This document shows, one piece after another, positions 1 through 8,541 of a stretch of 64,000 nt of DNA (its first letter is position 1; each line of letters starts with the position of its first letter). Origin of the DNA: Bifidobacterium sp. ESL0745 (GTDB lineage: Bacteria > Actinomycetota > Actinomycetes > Actinomycetales > Bifidobacteriaceae); assembly GCF_029433335.1 (NCBI RefSeq), contig NZ_JAQTHX010000001.1, positions 1,674,001 to 1,738,000 of the forward strand, given 5' to 3'. The position numbers and the translations under genes were made by a program. Under the pieces are notes generated by a model. The model saw nothing but the letters and a program-made list of their open reading frames with translations, had not been told where the DNA came from and did not search any database.

Positions 1-1
1 A

Positions 2-1309
2 GCGCCGGTCGCGGTCATCCGACCCACGGCGGCAATGGAGAAGACCATCAAAGGCGACGACGTCTCCAGCGTGAAAAAGTACATGTCCTTCGACGAATAC
101 GGCGGCTACGCGATGTCGATGCAGCAGATCGGCGTGCAGGACCCGCAATTCTCGATCAGCGTTTCGATGCCGATGCGTCAGACCGGCTCACTCAAGGCCA
201 TCGCGGGCAAAAGCGACGAAAACAGCACGAAAACAGGCGGCGAGACCACACTGTTCAGCTTCTACGACAAAAACTCCGTAGTGATCAATCCGTGGGGAAG
301 CTTCAAGATCACCCAAGGAAAATCCCTGGACTACCAAGGCAAAGACGGCAAGGACGTCGTGGTCTCCCAAGCCTTCGCCCGCAAAAACAACCTGCAGGTG
401 GGCAGCACCTTCAAGCTCGGTAATCCCACGACCGCAGACACCTATGAATTCAAGGTTCGCGGCATCTACACCTACACCGATCCGGCGCCCGCGGGCCACG
501 GAAGCGACGCCAGGCTTGCCAAAGACAACCGCGACAACGCCATCTACACCGAACCCGCCGCCCTTACGGTCAACAATCTGTTGAGCGAAAATCCGGAAGG
601 CTGGCTCAATCCCCGTTTCGATGTCGGGTTCAAGCTCGACAGCGTCGACCAGTACAAGACGTTCGTGCAAACAGTCAAGTCCATGAAGCTTCCGAAGGGC
701 TACGCGATCAGCTCGCCGACGCTCGACCAATACAACGCCACGCTGAAGCCCTTGGATTCTCTGAACGCCATAATGAGCAAGGTGCGCATCGGGCTCTACG
801 CCGGCGGCGGGGTCATTCTGCTGCTGTTGGTAGCCCTTGCTCTACGCAAGCGCCGTGACGAAATCGCCATGGATATGGTCATTGGTGTCACACGCGCCCG
901 CATCGGCTGGCAATTCTCCTTGGAAACACTGATACCTACTGTTCCCGGGCTGTTGATCGGCGGAATCGCCGGGGCCTTGTGCGCCAAGCCTTTGGGAGGC
1001 GCACTGGCCAAAGGATTCGCAACCCCTGCGGTCTCGGCCTGCTGGATGCCGATGTGGTATTCGATCGCCATTGTGGCGGCATTGGCCGTCATCGTGTTCT
1101 TCCGGGCTATTTTTGCAGGGACGTCACACCTCTTCGATACCCGTGACGTAACCGGTAACGCAACGCAATCGACCAACGCGGAAGTGAGTGCGCAAACCGT
1201 TGAAAACACGGAGAACGACACGAACGCCAATACCGACGAGCAAAACAGCAAAGACAGCAATACCAACGACGACAACGCATCCGAAGACGACACGGAGGCT
1301 CAGGCATGA
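2..1309 (+). CDS. ABC transporter permease, FtsX/MacB-like (5' end outside window)
   Basis: This is the C-terminal part of an integral membrane permease of the FtsX/MacB type. The frame is open from base 2, so the first ATG at 35 is internal and the gene starts upstream of the window. About 250 residues of extracytoplasmic domain are followed by three hydrophobic segments near residues 253-270, 288-310 and 340-360 counted from that ATG. The tail is polar and rich in Asn, Asp, Glu and Thr. The last codons overlap the next gene in an ATGA arrangement, so the permease and the ATP-binding protein should be translationally coupled. The arrangement fits a MacB/Lol-like extrusion or membrane-remodelling complex. 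The substrate cannot be read from sequence. Confidence 0.85.
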   Translation, partial: APVAVIRPTAAMEKTIKGDDVSSVKKYMSFDEYGGYAMSMQQIGVQDPQFSISVSMPMRQTGSLKAIAGKSDENSTKTGGETTLFSFYDKNSVVINPWGSFKITQGKSLDYQGKDGKDVVVSQAFARKNNLQVGSTFKLGNPTTADTYEFKVRGIYTYTDPAPAGHGSDARLAKDNRDNAIYTEPAALTVNNLLSENPEGWLNPRFDVGFKLDSVDQYKTFVQTVKSMKLPKGYAISSPTLDQYNATLKPLDSLNAIMSKVRIGLYAGGGVILLLLVALALRKRRDEIAMDMVIGVTRARIGWQFSLETLIPTVPGLLIGGIAGALCAKPLGGALAKGFATPAVSACWMPMWYSIAIVAALAVIVFFRAIFAGTSHLFDTRDVTGNATQSTNAEVSAQTVENTENDTNANTDEQNSKDSNTNDDNASEDDTEAQA

Positions 1310-2751
1310 GCAAGAACACCGATTCGAAAGACGAAGCCATGAACAACGATCCAGACAATATGGATGACAACGCGACGGACACTTCGGCAGATGCCTCGGC
1401 GGTCCAGTATGACGTGGTCTTTGACGATGACGAGAACGCCCTCGATCTTGGCGCCTTGGCAACTGCTGGTCAGATCGACGATGCCGTAAGCAATGATGAC
1501 ACCGATGATGCCGATAGCGACGGCAACGGCGGCGACAACAATGCCGGCAACGAAGACAAATCCGAAAATCCTGCCGAAACGAAAAAAGAACGCAATACAA
1601 AAAAATCGAATTCGGCAGCCAGCAAGGCAAGCGGAAACAAGACCGATCATACGGCCAAGCGGACTTCGTCAGCAAAAAAGAGCAACACTTCCGAAGCCGA
1701 ACCCAAAGAGCCAAACAGCGAAGACACATCAGAGGCTGACAAGGAAACCGACGGCGACAAGGCGACCCCGGACAACGTAGCGACCTCGAACGCGCAACAC
1801 GTCAACGAAACGATCGGGCTTGCCGCGCCGGAAGAGGACGAACTGATCGCCCACGAGGCGAAATCGGCTGCCGTCGAGCCAGCCACCGCGGTTTCAACGC
1901 GCCTCGACAAAGAAACCATCACTGAAGCCGACATCCTGCTCAAGCCAAACCCAACCTTTGCGCTCGACCACGTCACCTTGACCAACCGCAAAACGGGACG
2001 AAACGTACTGGATAATATCGACTGGGGATTCTTTGCCGGTTCGCTGTATGCCATCACCGGGGCCGACGACGAACAACGTCGCGCTCTGCTAGCGGTGGCT
2101 TCAGGCTTCTACCGCGCGGATAGCGGCCAGGTCATGGTGAAAAGCCAGAGCCTTTTGGAGCTTGAGACCAATGAGATCCGTGGCCATCGCATTGGTCTGA
2201 TCACGCAGCGTTACAGCCTGCGCGATGACCTTGACGCGCTGACCAATCTGACGTTCACCATGCGCGCATCCGGTCGCACATTCCTCAAGCCGATTCCCGA
2301 AGCGGCACGCGATATTCTCAAATACGTCGATTTCGATGAGGCCGCCACTGGCGTCAAGGTGCCGGAATTAAAACCGGTAAACCAACGCCGTCTGGCCATC
2401 GCGCGCGCCATCTGCTGCGAGGCAACAGTTGTTCTTGCCGATGACCCATTGGGCGGGCTTGACACGAGCGACCGCAGCATCATCCTCGATTTGCTTGCGC
2501 GCATCGCCCATACGCAGGATCCGAAGCGCTGTGTCATCGTTCTGGTTCCGGGCTTCGGGGCCGAAACCAGCCAAAACGACAGCGTAGGTACCGGCGAAAA
2601 CGATGATGCCGAAGTCGAACCAACTGCCGAAGCCATTGGCAACAGCGGCCGCGGAACGGCAAAAACCGAAGCCGAAACAATTGAAGATTCAGATGAATAC
2701 AGCGACGCAACCGATTACGAGGTCAAGGCCGATAAGATCTACTCGTTCTGA
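1306..2751 (+). CDS. ABC transporter ATP-binding protein with degenerate P-loop and long acidic N-terminus
   Basis: This 481-residue protein is the cytoplasmic partner of the FtsX-like permease it overlaps by 4 bp. Residues 1 to about 210 are low-complexity and acidic (Asp/Asn/Glu/Ser/Lys), with no recognisable domain. An ABC nucleotide-binding fold starts near residue 217. The motifs are unusual. The P-loop position reads ITGADDEQRRALL (about 248-260) and lacks the GKS/T lysine. The signature region reads PVNQRRLAIARAI rather than LSGGQ. Walker B reads VVLADDPLGGLD (about 374-385), with Asp where the catalytic Glu normally sits. The fold is recognisable, but ATP hydrolysis looks impaired. 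It could be a regulatory subunit or pair with a competent ATPase. A further acidic tail follows residue 425. Confidence 0.8.
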   Translation: MSKNTDSKDEAMNNDPDNMDDNATDTSADASAVQYDVVFDDDENALDLGALATAGQIDDAVSNDDTDDADSDGNGGDNNAGNEDKSENPAETKKERNTKKSNSAASKASGNKTDHTAKRTSSAKKSNTSEAEPKEPNSEDTSEADKETDGDKATPDNVATSNAQHVNETIGLAAPEEDELIAHEAKSAAVEPATAVSTRLDKETITEADILLKPNPTFALDHVTLTNRKTGRNVLDNIDWGFFAGSLYAITGADDEQRRALLAVASGFYRADSGQVMVKSQSLLELETNEIRGHRIGLITQRYSLRDDLDALTNLTFTMRASGRTFLKPIPEAARDILKYVDFDEAATGVKVPELKPVNQRRLAIARAICCEATVVLADDPLGGLDTSDRSIILDLLARIAHTQDPKRCVIVLVPGFGAETSQNDSVGTGENDDAEVEPTAEAIGNSGRGTAKTEAETIEDSDEYSDATDYEVKADKIYSF

Positions 2752-2790
2752 CTGCCACTCATACAGACTCATCACTTCTTGAATGAAAAG

Positions 2791-2816
2791 CTTGCGTTTA
2801 AGGATTTAAGCGCAAG
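2791..2816 (+). terminator. Hairpin downstream of the ABC ATPase gene
   Basis: CTTGCG and CGCAAG arms continue through TTAA pairs into a stem of about 11 bp with a tiny loop, 40 bp after the ATPase stop codon. No good T-run follows, so intrinsic termination is uncertain. Confidence 0.45.
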
Positions 2817-2857
2817 GTCAAGCCATTTTCATGCTTACAATGCTGAGTTGCAAAGGA

Positions 2858-2895
2858 GGTTTAAGCACAAAAACAACTGATTCTGTGCTTAAACC
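2858..2895. repeat. Perfect 12-bp inverted repeat
   Basis: GGTTTAAGCACA (2858-2869) is perfectly complementary to TGTGCTTAAACC (2884-2895), with a 14-nt loop. It lies between two convergent genes and is one of four dyads in this 352-bp gap. It may act as a bidirectional terminator or a protein site. Confidence 0.6.
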
Positions 2896-2989
2896 GCATT
2901 CTACCAGTCGCAGAAGGAATTTATTCGCGATTCCCGATCCCGATCTGCATGGAGATGACTTCCTGTTGACGCCTCGAGATTCTGTTGCT

Positions 2990-3086
2990 GCGACCAAAAG
3001 CATGTATAACCGTGCTTTTCGTCGCGATTTATTTGTCATTGCGACCAAAAGCACGAAAAACAGCCCGATTCTATGCTTTTCGTCGC
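2990..3086. repeat. Two tandem copies of one palindrome between convergent genes
   Basis: GCGACCAAAAGCATG (2990-3004) faces CGTGCTTTTCGTCGC (3011-3025). A second copy, GCGACCAAAAGCACG (3041-3055), faces ATGCTTTTCGTCGC (3073-3086). Both dyads share the core CGACNAAAAGCA, so this is a direct repeat of a hairpin. The second copy ends 18 bp before the stop codon of the minus-strand HD gene. No protein-coding potential is convincing in 2752-3103. Confidence 0.65.
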
Positions 3087-3103
3087 AGTAAGGTAGCTGC
3101 CGG

Positions 3104-4105
3104 CTACTCGTCCAGCTTCATGCCGAATTGTTTGGCGAGCGCAGGAATGTCGGGCACACCGTACTTCTTGACGAGATCAAGCCACTGTTGCTCATTGCCG
3201 GCGCCGAAGCGACGGGCCTTGCGAGCGTAAGCCTCGGCCGTGAGGAAGCGCGGCGGAATGGATTTGCTGTTGTATTTATCGGCCACCATCACCACTTCCT
3301 GCTCCAGGTTCATCGGCACATAGTCGGCCGGCGGGAGCGGCAACCCCTGCGCCACGACCTGCTCGCGGGTAAGTCCCACTCCGGTATGGTTGCGCGCGAA
3401 TTGCGCGATGGACTCGTCAACACCCTGCGAAAGCAGCCAGTCGTAGCCACGCAGCCCATGCAGAATGTAGTTCGGCCCGTCGAATTGCAGCTTTTCACCG
3501 TCCGATCCGTCATGTTTCAGAACGAGGTAGGTGCCAATATCGTGAAGCATGGCCCCCACCACGGCAAGGTTCTCGTCAAGCAGACGCGGAGGCACCATGC
3601 CTCCACGCACGCCGTCGATGGGCGGAACCGTCGCCTCGATGAGGTTGATGGGGGCGGAACCGTTGTGTTTCTGCGCCAACGTGGCCGGCGTGACATGCGC
3701 ATCGGCAGCGGAATTTGTTGCATTCGCGCTGCCGGCAACGGCGTCACTTGTATTTCGAGCACTGTCACCATCGGCACCATGGTTTCCTCGGAATCGTTCA
3801 TCGCCACCATTGTTCGAACCTGTGGCACCACCACCTTCAGCAGCGAGCCCAAAACCGTTTGCTTCGGCAGTTGCGTTGCCGGAATCGTCATTCCCGTACT
3901 TTCCGGTGAGTTCGGGAGCGTCCTTCGGCAGCGTGCAACGGCGGACGAACAGCGCGTTTTGCCGGCGAACCAACTGACGGGTGATCGTGGCGATGATGAC
4001 GCAATGGGTATGGATAAGATCGTAGGCGGCCTTGGATGGTGCGATCTTATGATGCAGCTCTTCGGCTTGGGCAAGTGTAGGGATATATCCGGTCATGGCC
4101 TCCAT
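3104..4105 (-). CDS. HD-domain metal-dependent phosphohydrolase with low-complexity insert
   Basis: This 333-residue protein has the HD fold. An early conserved His cluster (LIHTHC, residues 30-35) and the metal-binding pair in MLHDIG (His188, Asp189) are visible, followed by a conserved-looking helical region with RNHTGVGLTREQV. Small uncharacterised HD proteins of this kind are about 200 residues. Here roughly 100 residues (about 57-160) of Gly/Asn/Ala/Thr/Ser-rich sequence separate the first helix from the HD motif. The substrate, probably a nucleotide or phosphate ester, is unknown. The ATG at 4105 is preferred. A second ATG nine bases inside has GGAGG only 2 bp away. It lies downstream of lacZ on the same strand, separated by a terminator. 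Confidence 0.8.
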   Translation of the reverse strand: MEAMTGYIPTLAQAEELHHKIAPSKAAYDLIHTHCVIIATITRQLVRRQNALFVRRCTLPKDAPELTGKYGNDDSGNATAEANGFGLAAEGGGATGSNNGGDERFRGNHGADGDSARNTSDAVAGSANATNSAADAHVTPATLAQKHNGSAPINLIEATVPPIDGVRGGMVPPRLLDENLAVVGAMLHDIGTYLVLKHDGSDGEKLQFDGPNYILHGLRGYDWLLSQGVDESIAQFARNHTGVGLTREQVVAQGLPLPPADYVPMNLEQEVVMVADKYNSKSIPPRFLTAEAYARKARRFGAGNEQQWLDLVKKYGVPDIPALAKQFGMKLDE

Positions 4106-4155
4106 TGTATTCAGTCTTGCTCACTTCGGAATCTGAGAAAATCTATTCCAACGCA

Positions 4156-4199
4156 AAAGCCTGATTCCGGCCACTGCCGCATGGCGGGAATCAGGCTTT
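4156..4199 (-). terminator. Rho-independent terminator downstream of the beta-galactosidase gene
   Basis: AAAGCCTGATTCC (4156-4168) pairs perfectly with GGAATCAGGCTTT (4187-4199), and T-runs lie on both sides. It stands between the lacZ stop codon and the HD gene start and can work in either direction. The rest of 4106-4481 holds a C9/A8 homopolymer tract (4375-4391) and no gene. Confidence 0.8.
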
Positions 4200-4481
4200 C
4201 ACACGAGTAACCGTTTACTGGACCGAACTAACGACGATGTGGCGCTCTCCGCTGACTATTGGATAAAGGCTCGAGACACAACACACGAAAAAGAGCCCGC
4301 ACCCCTGGAACAACCCATCTGGCACCGGTTACGCAGAGCAGAAATTCGGGGGCAGTACATCACATCTCAGCGTGCCCCCCCCCAAAAAAAAGTTGACGTG
4401 CCCGTTGCCGGTCACCATGCAGAAGCTCAGGAAACTACATACCGACATATTTCGCGGCGTACAGCACAAACCTGGCATCTA

Positions 4482-7400
4482 TCACTCAACGCGTTGCGGC
4501 ACCAAGGTCAGATTGAAGGTGAACTCGGTGGGGTCAAGACGGTAGCGCTTGGCCAAAGCCGGTCCACAGCTGTTGGAACCGACGCCGCTTTGCGCGTAAT
4601 CGAAACAGACCACATTGGACGGGCAACGCTCGAGTTCATGGCGATGGCCTTTTGCGGTCATCTCCTCCTGCGTATACGGCAACGCCTGGAAGGAGAACGG
4701 TTGCGGGGAGGCTGCGGCAAGCGTGACATTCCCGTCGCCGACGGAGGCGTAGTCACAGCCATAATGCGAACCGTTTTCCTGCGGTTTGATATACGGCTCG
4801 ACCATCGCCTCGGGGGTGGAAAGGTAAAGGCCGTATGCACTGGAACGATGCTTGTCAAGGTAGCTTTCGTTGGGACCGTATCCGCAATAAGCAACCTGAT
4901 TCATGGCTTTCGGGGTAAACAGCCGAAGGCCGAAACGCGGCAGGAACGGGAAGATGGGATCGCGCTGGGCTTTGAGGCTTACATTGATGCTGCCGTCACA
5001 ACGTATCGTCCACGTGGCATCCACGCGCAACACCGGCTGCCGGGATGGCGAGGCGATGGCGATACGGCTGGAAATCCGAACGCCATTGCACTTCCTGCTC
5101 ATGGAACCGCTTACGTTACCCTGGCCGTTGCCATTTCCAGTGGCTTCGGCACCAATTTCATTTGCACTTGTGTTGCTTTCGACGGATTTATCCGCATCCC
5201 CCGGCAAACATATCAAACGCTCCACGCGCATGTCCTGGGCGCGAGACGAGGCATGGTCGTAACGGGCATCCTGCCATTCACGACGAATGTTGATGTCATT
5301 GTCGGTGGGTGCTCGCCAGATGTTGAATTCCATCGGGACATCGATAAGCTGCCGATTGGCAAAGGTCAACGAGGAAAACGTGCCGGTACGTTTGTCATAC
5401 ACATAACGCCATTGCGAACCTGAAATGACAACGTCACGAGAGGTCTCACCGATGCTTATGGAACTTGGCACGTCTGCACTGATCGAGGCACGCGAATCGA
5501 CCATGCCGTTCCTTTCGGCAGCGCCCCTTGACGCTGCTGAATCTGAAGCGGAAATCACACCTTCGGAATCGCAGCCATTCGCCGAACGAGAATCCGAAAG
5601 CCCCGCAGACATGCCCGAAACCATTTCCACAGGCGTTTCCGCGCCGATATCTCCGCTTTCCAGCAGTTTCACGGCATCCTGGTTGCGGCCGTCGGCATTC
5701 CTGAGCGCAACCTCGTCGAACCCGAGCGGGAAACCTGCGGACAGCATGGCACCGGCCGAACGCAAGGCATAACGAATCTGCAAGGTGGCCTTGCCCTTCG
5801 CCGGCACTTCGACGCCTTTAAGCTTGACCACACCTTGTTGGTGTGGCGCGATACGTAAGGCGGAATCGTCGGCAGCGATTACACCTTCGCCCAGCGTTTT
5901 CCCGTCAACTAGCAGCCGCCACGTAACCGTAAACGCATCGGCGTTCAGGAAGTCCATATAGTTGCGCAACGTCAACGCGCCGCTGTTCTCGTCATAACCC
6001 ACAACCCGCAGCGGGCGGAAGACGTTCTTGAATTCCTTCAGTCCGATATGTGGAGTTCTATCGGGGTAGACCAAGCCGTCCATGCAGAAGTTGCCGTCGT
6101 CAGGATATTCGCCGTTGTCGCCGCCATAGGAATAGATGGTCCGCCCATCGATCGTATAGCCGCGGTCAATGGCATGGTCGCACCACTCCCAGATGAAGCC
6201 GCCGGCGAATCCCGGATAGTCTTCACAGGCATCGAAATAATCCTCCAAGTCACCCGGACCGTTGCCCATCGCATGGCAGTACTCGCAAAGCACGTAAGGC
6301 CGCACAGCGTGGTCATCCCCTTTGCCGTAGGCTCCGTCGTGCCCGTCCTTCCCGGCACCACGAGAAGCCTTGACAAAGTATTCGCGGATCTCGTCAATGC
6401 TGGGGTACATGCGGCTGTACAGATCGAGATTGCTGTAGTCAAAAACCTTGCCATCGGCGGGGTGGAAAGCGCTTTCGTAATGGGTAAGCCGCGAGTCGTC
6501 AAAGCCCTTCGTCCATGCCAGCGCCCGTTCGAACCCTCGCCCGTAACCGGCTTCGTTGCCCATCGACCAGACCACGACGCAGGCGTGGTTCTTGTCGCGT
6601 TCGACACTGCGCTCAACGCGGTCGAGGATGGAAGGGAACCATTGCGGATTGTCGTTGATCTCGCCATGCCAGTTAAATTGCGGTTCCCCGTCGCCATAAC
6701 CGTATTGCATTTCCACGCCGTGGCTTTCGATATCGGCTTCGGCGATGACGTAGAATCCGAGTTCGTCGCACATCGTGGTGAATTCAGGAATGTTGGGATA
6801 GTGGCTGGTGCGGATGGCGTTGACATTGTGCTCTTTCATCAGCCGCAGGTCAGTGAGCATGTCCTCGCGAGTCACCGTGAAACCGGTTACGGGATTGGAA
6901 TCATGGCGGTTGACGCCGTGAAGTTTCACCGGCGATCCATTGATTTCGAAGACGCCGTCGCGTACGTTCACCTCGCGGATACCGACACGGTCGGTGATGG
7001 CCTCGCCACAGCCAGGTTTGCCAGGTTCGCCAGGTTCGCCGCTTTCGAAAACGAGGGTATAAAGATACGGTTCCTCGGCGTTCCACAGCTGCGGATTGTC
7101 GATATGGAACTCGACTGAAGCCTGTGTATGGAAATTCTCAGCACTCCCGGAGTTCATCACGTCATCGGCGGCACCGACAATCGGGTAACCGGTTTCGTTT
7201 GCCCCGTCAACAGGATGCGAGACCGCCGTCGCAACCTTGTGACCTTGCGTGTCGAACAACGTAACCGTTACCGGTACCACCGCCGCGTCAAGAAAATCGA
7301 AGTCCACCGTAACGTCGGCGCTGCGATGGTCGGACGCCAAGCTCGTATGGGTAAAGAAATCGCGGATTCCGGCCTGCGGGCGACGCAACAGATAGACGCT

Positions 7401-8102
7401 GCGGAATATGCCGCTCATACGGAACTTGTCCTGATCCTCCAGATAACTGCCGTCGCACCATTTGAGCACAAGGACCGCGATAGTGTTTTCGCCTTCGCGC
7501 AACACCTTGCTCACCTCGAACTCGCTGGTGGAATGCGAGACCTGGCTGTAGCCGACAAACGTGCCATTGATCCAGACATAGAAGCAGGAATCCACGCCCT
7601 CGAAATCGAGGAATGCACGCGGCGCATCGGGGTCGGCGTGGTAGTCGAACGAGCGAACATAAACGCCACAGGGATTGTCTTCGGGAACGTGCGGGGGATC
7701 GAACGGGAATGGATACTGCGCGTTGACGTATTGCTGCCTGCCATGGCCTTCGCATTCCCAGGTCGAAGGCACCGGGATGCTCCCGAACGCACCGGCGCCG
7801 AGGTCCTGCGCAGGGTCGAACCCTTCATCGAAAAACCTCGTTCGGCCGGCCTCTGCGTCCTCATCCAAATCGTAGATGCTCCGGTAGTAGCGGAACGACC
7901 ATGTTCCGTCAAGCAAACATACCCGGTCGGAACGATCGAGAGGGCTTTGGCGAATATCGCCGAAACAGGCCGAATCAGCAAGCGCCTCCCCATCGTTGCT
8001 CACCGTCCGCGAGCGCGGCACGAAATAGGATCGGTTCGGCATTGTCCCCGCATGCAGCACCGAACAGTTTTTATAGTAATCAGCAATAAACATCAGTGTC
8101 AT
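4482..8102 (-). CDS. lacZ: Beta-galactosidase, glycoside hydrolase family 2 (LacZ type)
   Basis: A retaining beta-galactosidase that hydrolyses terminal beta-D-galactosides such as lactose. It has the full LacZ order: jelly-roll sugar-binding domain, Ig-like domain, TIM barrel, a second Ig-like domain and the C-terminal small-chain domain. SMGNEAGYG (Glu near residue 520) carries the acid/base and LCEYCHAMGNG (Glu near 610) the nucleophile. RAPTDND marks the C-terminal domain. At about 1,206 residues it is longer than E. coli LacZ (1,023). Much of the excess is a Ser/Ala/Gly-rich insert near residues 820-890, just before the small-chain domain. There is no signal peptide, so it is cytoplasmic. 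The open frame reaches a TTG at 8117. The ATG at 8102 (or 8093) is a more likely start. It lies downstream of the arabinofuranosidase gene. Confidence 0.95.
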   Translation of the reverse strand: MTLMFIADYYKNCSVLHAGTMPNRSYFVPRSRTVSNDGEALADSACFGDIRQSPLDRSDRVCLLDGTWSFRYYRSIYDLDEDAEAGRTRFFDEGFDPAQDLGAGAFGSIPVPSTWECEGHGRQQYVNAQYPFPFDPPHVPEDNPCGVYVRSFDYHADPDAPRAFLDFEGVDSCFYVWINGTFVGYSQVSHSTSEFEVSKVLREGENTIAVLVLKWCDGSYLEDQDKFRMSGIFRSVYLLRRPQAGIRDFFTHTSLASDHRSADVTVDFDFLDAAVVPVTVTLFDTQGHKVATAVSHPVDGANETGYPIVGAADDVMNSGSAENFHTQASVEFHIDNPQLWNAEEPYLYTLVFESGEPGEPGKPGCGEAITDRVGIREVNVRDGVFEINGSPVKLHGVNRHDSNPVTGFTVTREDMLTDLRLMKEHNVNAIRTSHYPNIPEFTTMCDELGFYVIAEADIESHGVEMQYGYGDGEPQFNWHGEINDNPQWFPSILDRVERSVERDKNHACVVVWSMGNEAGYGRGFERALAWTKGFDDSRLTHYESAFHPADGKVFDYSNLDLYSRMYPSIDEIREYFVKASRGAGKDGHDGAYGKGDDHAVRPYVLCEYCHAMGNGPGDLEDYFDACEDYPGFAGGFIWEWCDHAIDRGYTIDGRTIYSYGGDNGEYPDDGNFCMDGLVYPDRTPHIGLKEFKNVFRPLRVVGYDENSGALTLRNYMDFLNADAFTVTWRLLVDGKTLGEGVIAADDSALRIAPHQQGVVKLKGVEVPAKGKATLQIRYALRSAGAMLSAGFPLGFDEVALRNADGRNQDAVKLLESGDIGAETPVEMVSGMSAGLSDSRSANGCDSEGVISASDSAASRGAAERNGMVDSRASISADVPSSISIGETSRDVVISGSQWRYVYDKRTGTFSSLTFANRQLIDVPMEFNIWRAPTDNDINIRREWQDARYDHASSRAQDMRVERLICLPGDADKSVESNTSANEIGAEATGNGNGQGNVSGSMSRKCNGVRISSRIAIASPSRQPVLRVDATWTIRCDGSINVSLKAQRDPIFPFLPRFGLRLFTPKAMNQVAYCGYGPNESYLDKHRSSAYGLYLSTPEAMVEPYIKPQENGSHYGCDYASVGDGNVTLAAASPQPFSFQALPYTQEEMTAKGHRHELERCPSNVVCFDYAQSGVGSNSCGPALAKRYRLDPTEFTFNLTLVPQRVE

Positions 8103-8541
8103 ACCTTTACATTCCAATTGGTTCCGGCCATGCCCATGGCCATACGTCTGTTTGGACGGCGGCCGAGGCCGGTTCCGCCGTCACGCTTGTACCCCATCAC
8201 CCTTCGGCTCCTGACGACCGTCCATTGTTCTATAGCTATTTATACAAATAATATGCAAACAACTATCCCTTCATAATTTATCGTGAAACTCTGACCAGAA
8301 TATGCGCACGGCTCAACCAAACGAATCGTTGGAAATTCGGCATACAAACAGGCTGAAAACAGCCCGAACCGTTAATTTCCCTTCTCGCGCAGGGACAGGC
8401 CTATCAGTTTCCCCACACCACCGACTCAACATGCTCCACGCGCAAAGACACCGCCGAACCAAACCGGTTTCCACTTCAGACAAAGGCAAATAGCCAATTG
8501 GGCTTCGCTTTACAACATCGTCTCATACCCTCATCAACACG
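8103..8541. other. Intergenic region between the arabinofuranosidase gene and lacZ
   Basis: This holds no convincing gene. The 100 bp nearest lacZ are AT-rich and probably contain its minus-strand promoter. A TTGCAT hexamer with a TATAGA about 18 bp further on (around 8225-8260) is a weak candidate. No clear operator or strong terminator was found. Confidence 0.4.

Noticed and set aside
2831..3230. Small frames in the convergent gap after the ABC ATPase
   Set aside because: They consist of palindrome sequence and run into the oppositely oriented HD gene.
6048..8276. Long plus-strand frames opposite lacZ
   Set aside because: They are shadows of an unmistakable GH2 gene, with no family resemblance of their own.
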